A stretch of 11,615 bases of DNA from an uncultured Bacteroidales bacterium (GTDB lineage Bacteria > Bacteroidota > Bacteroidia > Bacteroidales > Muribaculaceae): assembly GCA_945828175.1 (NCBI GenBank), contig CALZQD010000024.1, forward strand, positions 1-11,615. The letters are read 5' to 3'. Below the pieces are notes generated by a model that saw only the letters and a list, made by a program, of their open reading frames with translations, searched no databases and had not been told where the DNA came from. Below are positions 1 to 4,593 of the stretch, piece by piece; position 1 is the stretch's first letter; every line of letters starts with the position of its first letter. Both the position numbers and the translations under genes were made by a program.

Positions 1-567
1 GACGATGTGTTGGTGGCTTATTATTCGGAAGGCAACAACAATGCGTTTGACGTTTTGCTGACAAGACATCAGGCCAAAGTATATAATTACATCCTCCAGA
101 TGGTCAAAGACCGTAATCTCGCCGACGATATTTTCCAGGAGACTTTCGTCAAGGCGATTACGACGATAAAGCAGGGCCGTTATGCCGAGGCGGGCAAGTT
201 TTCGGCGTGGGTCTGCCGCATCGCCAGGAATCTGATTATCGACAATTTCCGTCAGGAAAAGGTCGAGGCCACCGTGTCGACCGACGACAGCAACTTCGAT
301 GTGCTCAACCGCAAGGACCTGAGCGAGGACACCATCGAGGACATGCTCATCGACTCGCAGATACAGGCCGATGTGCGCCGCATCGTCAAGCAGTTGCCCG
401 AATCTCAGCGCGAGGTCTTGATTATGAGATATTATAAAGGCCTTAGCTTTAAAGAAATAGCCGACATCACCGGCGTCAGTATCAACACAGCGCTCGGTCG
501 TATGCGCTATGCGATACTCAATCTGAGACGTATAGCCAAGGAGAACCGTATAGCGCTTTCACGCTAA
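1..567 (+). CDS. Sigma-70 family RNA polymerase sigma factor (ECF-like), 5' partial
   Basis: Encodes an RNA polymerase sigma factor that directs core polymerase to a promoter set. The frame is open from base 1, so the true start lies upstream; a GTG at position 7 is probably not the start because the preceding Asp-Asp and the following LVAYYSEGNNNAF read as the usual beginning of region 2. Counting from base 1 there are 188 residues. Region 2 covers about 10-85, with DDIFQETF at 42-49 and FSAWVCRIARNLIIDNFR at 67-84. Region 4 covers about 132-178, opening LPESQREVLIMRYY, with a helix-turn-helix near 148-170. The two-domain layout without regions 1 and 3 fits ECF-type factors. No anti-sigma gene follows; the next gene, 9 bases on, is a transporter, so its targets cannot be inferred from context. 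Family assignment is firm, subgroup unknown. Confidence 0.93.
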   Translation, partial: DDVLVAYYSEGNNNAFDVLLTRHQAKVYNYILQMVKDRNLADDIFQETFVKAITTIKQGRYAEAGKFSAWVCRIARNLIIDNFRQEKVEATVSTDDSNFDVLNRKDLSEDTIEDMLIDSQIQADVRRIVKQLPESQREVLIMRYYKGLSFKEIADITGVSINTALGRMRYAILNLRRIAKENRIALSR

Positions 568-576
568 AATCTTCTG

Positions 577-2004
577 ATGAACGATATCACTTCATTTATT
601 ACCGGGATAGCCGAGGTCTTATGCGGCTATCCGTTGTTTTTTCTGCTCATAGGCGGCGGTCTCTACCTCTTTCTGTCGTCGGGCTTTGTGTCACTCAGGC
701 GTCTGCCCGATTCGATAAAGGAGTTGCGCACGAAGCATGAGGCTCGCGACGGTCAGATTTCGTCGCTCCAGGCTCTTGCGTCGGTGGTTGCTGCGACGGT
801 CGGCCTAGGCAACATCGCCGGTGTGGCGATAGCCCTTGTGATGGGCGGCCCCGGAGCTATCTTCTGGATGTGGGTCAGTGCCATCGTCGGCATGGCTACC
901 AAATATCACGAGGGTGCTCTCTCGATAATGTACCGCGGCAAGGACGACACAGGCCGTCTGCGCGGCGGCACGATGTATATCATCGAGAACGGCCTCGGCC
1001 GCAAGTGGAAGCCGCTGGCGCGGTTCTTCGCAATCGCCGGCCTTTTCGGCACGATGTGTATCATGAACGCCAACCAGCTGACAGAGGCTGTGATGACGAC
1101 TTTCTCGACGCCCGAGAGCCTCGGATCGAACGCTTTCCTGACATCTGTGGCATCGGTGACGGGGCTCGACAACGTGTCGTCATTCCGTCTGCTCTTCGGC
1201 CTCGGCATAGCCTTGGTTGTGGCGCTCGTCGTCTTCGGTGGCATCAAGCGCATCGCCCGCGTGGCCTCGGTGATGGTGCCATTTATGGTGGGCATCTATT
1301 TCGTCATGGTGCTATACATTATTATAACGCACTTCGCCGACGTGCCCGAGGTGTTCCGCCGCATCTTCAGCGAGGCATTCAACCTCCGTGCGGGCTTCGG
1401 CGCATTCGCGGGCATCGCCATCATAGGCGCACGCCGCGCTGCGCTTGTCAATGATGCCGGCATCGGCACGGCGACCATCATGCACGGCGAGTCGAAAAAC
1501 CGCCAGCCTGTGCGCGAGGGCCTTATCGCCATGCTCGGGCCGAGCATCGACTCGGGCCTCGTCTGCACCCTTACGGCCATAGCGATACTGCTTTGCGGCG
1601 ACATCGACGTCGAGGGCGTCAAGGGTCTCGAGATAGCGATGAACGCCTTCAGTTCGGCCATCCCGGCGGGCGAATACCTGCTGCTGTTTGTCGTCATCTG
1701 CTTCGCGATGTCGTCGATGTTCAGCTACTCGTTCTACGGCACGAGCTGCGCGACCTACCTCTTCGGTTCGCGCTACGGGCGCCATTATTCGTGGGTTTTC
1801 ATCGCCTCGCTGGTCATCTTCGCCGTCGTGCCTCTCGAGGCTGCCGTCGGCATGTGCGACCTCTTCTACGCGCTGATGGCGATACCGACGATGCTGACCG
1901 TCGTGGCCCTGAGCTCGAAGGTGCGACAGGCAACGCGCGATTATTTCGCCGCTCGCAAGGCCGGTGTTGCCGACCCCGCCGAAACCGCAGTCAACAATGA
2001 ATAG
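577..2004 (+). CDS. AGCS family sodium:alanine/glycine symporter
   Basis: A 475-residue inner-membrane transporter of the alanine/glycine:cation symporter family, which imports small neutral amino acids with sodium. The signature block is at residues 62-99, including ATVGLGNIAGVA (73-84) and GGPGAIFWMW (90-99). The second family block lies at 284-345 and includes HGESKNRQPVREGL and CTLTAIAIL. Many hydrophobic stretches suggest about ten or eleven membrane segments, and the length is normal for the family. In the usual SNEAG region this protein reads ALVNDAG (residues 289-295), with Asp in place of Glu, which may mark a Bacteroidetes subgroup. The ATG is 9 bases after the sigma-factor stop and 27 bases before the next start site region, so co-transcription is likely. 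No clear Shine-Dalgarno sequence is visible, as is common in this phylum. The exact substrate cannot be read from the sequence. Confidence 0.93.
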   Translation: MNDITSFITGIAEVLCGYPLFFLLIGGGLYLFLSSGFVSLRRLPDSIKELRTKHEARDGQISSLQALASVVAATVGLGNIAGVAIALVMGGPGAIFWMWVSAIVGMATKYHEGALSIMYRGKDDTGRLRGGTMYIIENGLGRKWKPLARFFAIAGLFGTMCIMNANQLTEAVMTTFSTPESLGSNAFLTSVASVTGLDNVSSFRLLFGLGIALVVALVVFGGIKRIARVASVMVPFMVGIYFVMVLYIIITHFADVPEVFRRIFSEAFNLRAGFGAFAGIAIIGARRAALVNDAGIGTATIMHGESKNRQPVREGLIAMLGPSIDSGLVCTLTAIAILLCGDIDVEGVKGLEIAMNAFSSAIPAGEYLLLFVVICFAMSSMFSYSFYGTSCATYLFGSRYGRHYSWVFIASLVIFAVVPLEAAVGMCDLFYALMAIPTMLTVVALSSKVRQATRDYFAARKAGVADPAETAVNNE

Positions 2005-2031
2005 AAACATTTATCACATAACGCATAAATC

Positions 2032-2889
2032 ATGGGTGATTTTCTGAGCTATATCGTATGGAACGCCGACCCGGTACTGATCGATTCGTTTGTCACGGTC
2101 AGATGGTACGGCCTGATGTTTGCCATAGGTTTCTGGATTGGTTTCAACATCGTTGCCAAGATGTATAAGCACGAAGGGGCGCCTGAGAAGTGGATGGGCA
2201 TCCTCCTCATTTGGGTCGCACTCGGCACTATCATCGGTGCGCGCCTCGGTCACGTCTTTTTCTATGCGTGGGACTATTACTCTGAACATCCCTGGAAGAT
2301 TCTCGCCACATGGGAGGGCGGTCTTGCCTCACACGGCGGTGCCATCGGCGTCATCGTGGCGGTGATACTCTACTCAATCTTCACGACAAAGCGCAGCCCG
2401 CTCTGGACGTTCGACAAGCTCGTCCCGGCAATCGCCCTGGTCGGTGCGCTCATCCGCATCGGCAACCTCATGAACTCTGAGATCTTCGGCTATCCGACGA
2501 CTCTGCCCTGGGGCTTTATGTTTGTGCGCTCGGCCGAGTGGCACGCCCTCTACGAGGGTCAGGCCTGTCATCCGACGCAGCTCTACGAGGCTTTCTGCTA
2601 TCTGGCGCTGTTCTGCCTGCTGATGTGGATGTACTGGCGCAAGAACGCCGAATGTCGCCCCGGCCTCATCTTCGGCACCTTCCTTGTGGGCATTTTCCTG
2701 CCGCGCTTCTTCATCGAGTTCATCAAGAACGACCAGGCCGACTTTGAGGCTGGCATGCTGCTCAATATGGGTCAGCTGCTGAGCATACCCTTTGTGCTCG
2801 TGGGGCTTTTCTTCATCATCCGCGCGTTCATGCGCCCGAAAGTAGCGATGAAGTTCCCCAACAAGTTCGCTGACGAGGAGAGCAAGTGA
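2032..2889 (+). CDS. lgt: Prolipoprotein diacylglyceryl transferase
   Basis: Lgt transfers diacylglycerol from phosphatidylglycerol to the lipobox cysteine of prolipoproteins, the first step of lipoprotein maturation, in the inner membrane. The 285-residue protein has the expected landmarks: RWYG with Tyr26; GGLASHGG with His101, matching the essential His of E. coli; RIGNLMNSEIFG at 142-153, with Arg142, Asn145 and Glu150 matching the family signature; HPTQLYEA at 180-187; and RFFIEF at 225-230. The Gly that opens the classic signature is Ile here (LIRIGN), which I believe is common in this phylum. About seven membrane segments are visible. It is the last gene of the probable sigma factor-symporter-lgt transcript. 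It should serve the DUF6242-like lipoprotein at the other end of the window among many others. The downstream region contains hairpins that could end transcription. Confidence 0.97.
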   Translation: MGDFLSYIVWNADPVLIDSFVTVRWYGLMFAIGFWIGFNIVAKMYKHEGAPEKWMGILLIWVALGTIIGARLGHVFFYAWDYYSEHPWKILATWEGGLASHGGAIGVIVAVILYSIFTTKRSPLWTFDKLVPAIALVGALIRIGNLMNSEIFGYPTTLPWGFMFVRSAEWHALYEGQACHPTQLYEAFCYLALFCLLMWMYWRKNAECRPGLIFGTFLVGIFLPRFFIEFIKNDQADFEAGMLLNMGQLLSIPFVLVGLFFIIRAFMRPKVAMKFPNKFADEESK

Positions 2890-2903
2890 GGTAATTTAAA
2901 GTC

Positions 2904-2921
2904 GATTAAGGTTATTAAGGT
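2904..2921 (+). repeat. Two 9-base tandem units (GATTAAGGT / TATTAAGGT)
   Basis: Two adjacent 9-base units differ at one position, 15 bases after the lgt stop. Too short to be significant alone, but it sits directly before the first copy of the 11-base linker, at the left edge of the hairpin-rich stretch. Confidence 0.4.
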
Positions 2922-2932
2922 CAGGCTTTTCA
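2922..2932 (+). repeat. 11-base direct repeat CAGGCTTTTCA, copy 1
   Basis: Identical to 3291-3301. Here it is followed after 7 bases by the hairpin at 2940-2956. The other copy is followed after 3 bases by a 20-base palindrome. The shared linker-then-palindrome order suggests the two ends of the intergenic region carry related modules. Confidence 0.6.
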
Positions 2933-2939
2933 CAGAGTT

Positions 2940-2956
2940 CAACTCCTCCGGAGTTG
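2940..2956. repeat. Hairpin CAACTCC-TCC-GGAGTTG
   Basis: Perfect 7-base arms (2940-2946 and 2950-2956) around a 3-base loop. No T-tract follows on either strand, so it is not a typical terminator. It is the first of three compact hairpins within 90 bases. Confidence 0.6.
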
Positions 2957-2978
2957 TGTGGCAGAGTCTGTGCTGCTG

Positions 2979-3001
2979 CCCCGAGCGATGAGCGCTCGGG
3001 G
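2979..3001. repeat. Hairpin with 9-base GC-rich arms
   Basis: Arms CCCCGAGCG (2979-2987) and CGCTCGGGG (2993-3001) pair perfectly around the loop ATGAG. It is followed by TTAACAAAATTT, which is T-poor for an intrinsic terminator but could still weaken transcription leaving lgt. It may instead belong to the same repeat array as its neighbours. Confidence 0.6.
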
Positions 3002-3012
3002 TTAACAAAATT

Positions 3013-3029
3013 TCAGGCCACCGGCCTGA
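3013..3029. repeat. Hairpin TCAGGCC-ACC-GGCCTGA
   Basis: Perfect 7-base arms (3013-3019 and 3023-3029) around a 3-base loop; a T-G and a T-A pair could extend the stem outward by two. No T-tract follows. It has the same size and loop length as the hairpin at 2940-2956, with unrelated arm sequence. Confidence 0.6.
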
Positions 3030-3061
3030 GAACTAATTGATTTACGCAGCACTTCAGTAGG

Positions 3062-3104
3062 CCCGTGCATGGGACGCAGTCATGCGGCCCGCAGCACGGG
3101 TTTT
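3062..3104 (+). terminator. Possible rho-independent terminator downstream of lgt
   Basis: CCCGTGC (3062-3068) pairs with GCACGGG (3094-3100), followed immediately by TTTT. A competing inner pair GCATG/CATGC (3067-3071 and 3081-3085) lies in the 25-base loop. The site is about 170 bases after the lgt stop on the same strand. The long loop makes it a weaker candidate than the terminator at 3361-3406. Confidence 0.45.
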
Positions 3105-3262
3105 AAGTGCCTTTATGTTGTTGGAACCGCGTTAGTGGTGGCACTCCGCCCTCGAACTATGATGTCTTTGTTTCAATCGGCAACCAGCGATTGCCCCTCG
3201 CGTTGATGCAAGATATCTGCTATTGCCTTTGTGTGCGAGCGTGCCACTATGGAATCGGGCAG

Positions 3263-3282
3263 GGCTGTGCCATGGCACAGCC
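3263..3282. repeat. Perfect 20-base palindrome GGCTGTGCCATGGCACAGCC
   Basis: The two 10-base halves are exact reverse complements with no spacer. It is related to the palindrome at 3305-3324: 14 of 20 bases match, and all six differences are mirrored so that both remain perfect. The centres are 42 bases apart, about four helical turns. It could be a dimer-binding site, an RNA hairpin or part of a repeat element. Confidence 0.85.
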
Positions 3283-3290
3283 GGGTAAAA

Positions 3291-3301
3291 CAGGCTTTTC
3301 A
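3291..3301 (+). repeat. 11-base direct repeat CAGGCTTTTCA, copy 2
   Basis: Identical to 2922-2932. It lies within the 22-base spacer between the two 20-base palindromes and ends 3 bases before the second one. Confidence 0.6.
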
Positions 3302-3304
3302 TGC

Positions 3305-3324
3305 GGTTGCGCAATTGCGCAACC
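3305..3324. repeat. Perfect 20-base palindrome GGTTGCGCAATTGCGCAACC
   Basis: A second spacer-free 20-base palindrome, sharing the half-site GGyTGyGCmA with the one at 3263-3282. The substitutions (C/T, T/C, C/A in the left half) are each compensated in the right half, which implies that the symmetry itself is preserved. Confidence 0.85.
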
Positions 3325-3360
3325 CTACTGTAAAAATGCGGGCTGGCGCCCTGCGGATTA

Positions 3361-3406
3361 AAAAACACAAGCGGGCTGCGATGATTCGCGGCCCGCTTGT
3401 GTTTTT
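3361..3406. terminator. Strong bidirectional rho-independent terminator
   Basis: A 20-base stem (3361-3380 with 3387-3406) contains a single T-G wobble and closes on the six-base loop ATGATT. The GC-rich upper stem is flanked by an A-tract on the left and a T-tract on the right, so it reads as an intrinsic terminator on both strands; on the minus strand the tract is T6. It lies 24 bases past the stop of the last minus-strand ompH gene and is placed to end the outer-membrane assembly operon there and any plus-strand readthrough from lgt. Confidence 0.9.
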
Positions 3407-3430
3407 ATCGGGGATTGATTGATTTCGGGA

Positions 3431-3934
3431 TCAGAGACCGAGTTTGGTCTTGACGGCGGTGGTGACGTTGATGACGTCGGCACCCTGATAGAGCAGGAGG
3501 TTCTGTTCGTTGGGGAAGATGAATGTGTAGTTGCCTTCCTGACCTACGGCCTTGATGGCTTCGACAAATTTCTGCTGGATGGGTGCGATGAGCTGTTCCT
3601 GAAGACGGCTGAGGTCCTGCGAAGCTGTCTGACGGAACTGGTTGATTTTATTTTCGCGCTCCTGGATTTCCTGCATACGGCGCTCTTTGATGCTCTGGGG
3701 AGTGTTGGCGTCGTCGGCGATAGCCTGGAAGTCGGCGTAGAGTTTGTCGAGCTCGGTGCGGAGTTTCTGGAATTCATCTTCATATTTTTTAGATGCGTCG
3801 CTGAGCTGAGTCTCCATGGCGGCGTATTCGGGCATGGCTTTGAACACGGTTTCGATTTCAACGACTCCAAATTTTTGCGCAAGGGCGCTCATCGGGAAGA
3901 TGATGGCGATTGCGAGAAGAATTTTTTTGATCAT
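3431..3934 (-). CDS. OmpH/Skp family periplasmic chaperone, distal copy
   Basis: A 167-residue protein of the OmpH (Skp) family, which forms coiled-coil trimers that hold unfolded outer-membrane proteins in the periplasm on their way to the BAM complex. A signal peptide covers residues 1-19, with cleavage likely after SALA, before QKFGVVEIE. The family opening (a short beta strand, then VFKAMPEYAAME) is followed by a long charged, glutamine-rich helical region at about 40-125. The C-terminal strands include YTFIFPNE. The length is typical. It is the last gene of the minus-strand cluster, 70 AT-rich bases after a second ompH gene, and is followed by the bidirectional terminator. The two copies are clearly diverged rather than a recent duplication. 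The family is secure; client range is unknown. Confidence 0.93.
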   Translation of the reverse strand: MIKKILLAIAIIFPMSALAQKFGVVEIETVFKAMPEYAAMETQLSDASKKYEDEFQKLRTELDKLYADFQAIADDANTPQSIKERRMQEIQERENKINQFRQTASQDLSRLQEQLIAPIQQKFVEAIKAVGQEGNYTFIFPNEQNLLLYQGADVINVTTAVKTKLGL

Positions 3935-4004
3935 GGGTTACTGTTTTATTGTTTTTGATTGTTATTTTGTCTCTGAAAAAAATTAACGTGTAAAATTAAC
4001 ACTT

Positions 4005-4520
4005 TTATTTTGAATATCCCAATTTGACGAGGACTTCGTTGCTTACATCGATGCGGGGCGAGGCAAAAATGATGTCGCTCGACGACGCACGGTCGAAGAT
4101 AGCCTGATAGCCTCGCTCGTCGGCCACTTTCTTGATGGCGTTGTAGACGTCGTCCTGGATGGGCTTGAGGAGTGTCTGGCGCTTCTGATAGAGCTCGCCT
4201 TCGGGACCGAAGTATTTGTAGCGCAGCTCGGTTGCCTCTTTCTCTTTGGCGACGATTTCTTCTTCGCGTTTCTTCACCTGCTCGTCGGTGAGGAAGACTT
4301 TGTCTGAGAGATAGTTCTGATAGAGGGTCTCGGCTTCTTTGCCGACGGCCTCGACTTCTTTCTGCCAGCGCTGCGAGAGCTGGTTGAGCTGCTCGTTGGC
4401 CATCTCGTATGAGGGGACATTCTTGAGGATGTACTCCATGTCGACGAGGGCGAATTTCTGGGCCGAGGCGCTGAGGTAGCCTGCGATGGCGATAGCCAGT
4501 ATGATAGCGATTTTTTTCAT
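4005..4520 (-). CDS. OmpH/Skp family periplasmic chaperone, proximal copy
   Basis: A 171-residue OmpH/Skp homologue. The signal peptide covers about residues 1-20 (MKKIAIILAIAIAGYLSASA), with cleavage before QKFALVDME. The sequence ILKNVPSYEMANEQL matches the family start. A highly charged coiled-coil region follows at about 42-130, rich in Lys and Glu, and the end has ARG-type strand residues around YQAIFDRASSSDIIFASP. It lies 73 bases after bamA on the same strand, which fits the family's role as a chaperone feeding the BAM machinery. It differs from the distal copy in most of the helical region, so the two may handle different clients or form mixed trimers (inference). No TAnnTTTG element was seen in the gap upstream, so expression probably depends on the upstream promoter. 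Confidence 0.93.
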   Translation of the reverse strand: MKKIAIILAIAIAGYLSASAQKFALVDMEYILKNVPSYEMANEQLNQLSQRWQKEVEAVGKEAETLYQNYLSDKVFLTDEQVKKREEEIVAKEKEATELRYKYFGPEGELYQKRQTLLKPIQDDVYNAIKKVADERGYQAIFDRASSSDIIFASPRIDVSNEVLVKLGYSK

Positions 4521-4593
4521 ATTGCTTGTTGTTTGTTATTAGACATATATTGTTTAGACAGATTTCATGCCAAAAGGTTTATATGCCTGAGGG

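Larger units (their letters stand above)
2890..3430. other. Hairpin-dense intergenic region between convergent operons
   Basis: About 540 bases with no convincing gene. It holds a short tandem repeat (2904-2921), an 11-base direct repeat (2922-2932 and 3291-3301), three hairpins with 3-5 base loops (2940-2956, 2979-3001, 3013-3029), a terminator-like hairpin (3062-3104), an inverted CAATCG/CGATTG pair (3174-3179 and 3188-3193), two perfect 20-base palindromes (3263-3282 and 3305-3324) and a bidirectional terminator (3361-3406). Open frames of 60-84 codons cross the region on both strands but lack recognisable domains or ribosome-binding sites. The density of palindromes joined by linkers suggests a dispersed intergenic repeat element rather than only two terminators; that is inference. 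Confidence 0.7.

Noticed and set aside
7..567. Start of the sigma factor at GTG 7
   Set aside because: The frame is open upstream to base 1 and the residues before it fit the family, so the gene is treated as cut by the window edge.
1312..2010. 232-codon minus-strand open frame opposite the AGCS gene
   Set aside because: It overlaps a well-supported membrane transporter and its composition (Arg, His, Ala, Glu) is typical of a shadow frame.
2772..3008. 78-codon minus-strand open frame overlapping the lgt end
   Set aside because: It covers hairpins, the TTAAGG tandem repeat and the lgt 3' end; repeats explain its sequence better than a protein.
3241..3330. Palindromes as CRISPR repeats or insertion-sequence ends
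   Set aside because: There are only two copies with one spacer, no cas genes, no transposase and no target-site duplication.
3132..3368. 78-codon minus-strand open frame in the hairpin-rich region
   Set aside because: It starts inside the bidirectional terminator, runs through both palindromes in a frame unrelated to their triplet pattern, and has no domain or ribosome-binding site.
3419..3958. 179-codon plus-strand open frame opposite ompH
   Set aside because: It is the complement of a clear OmpH gene with signal peptide and coiled coil; the translation is low-complexity with no recognisable domain.
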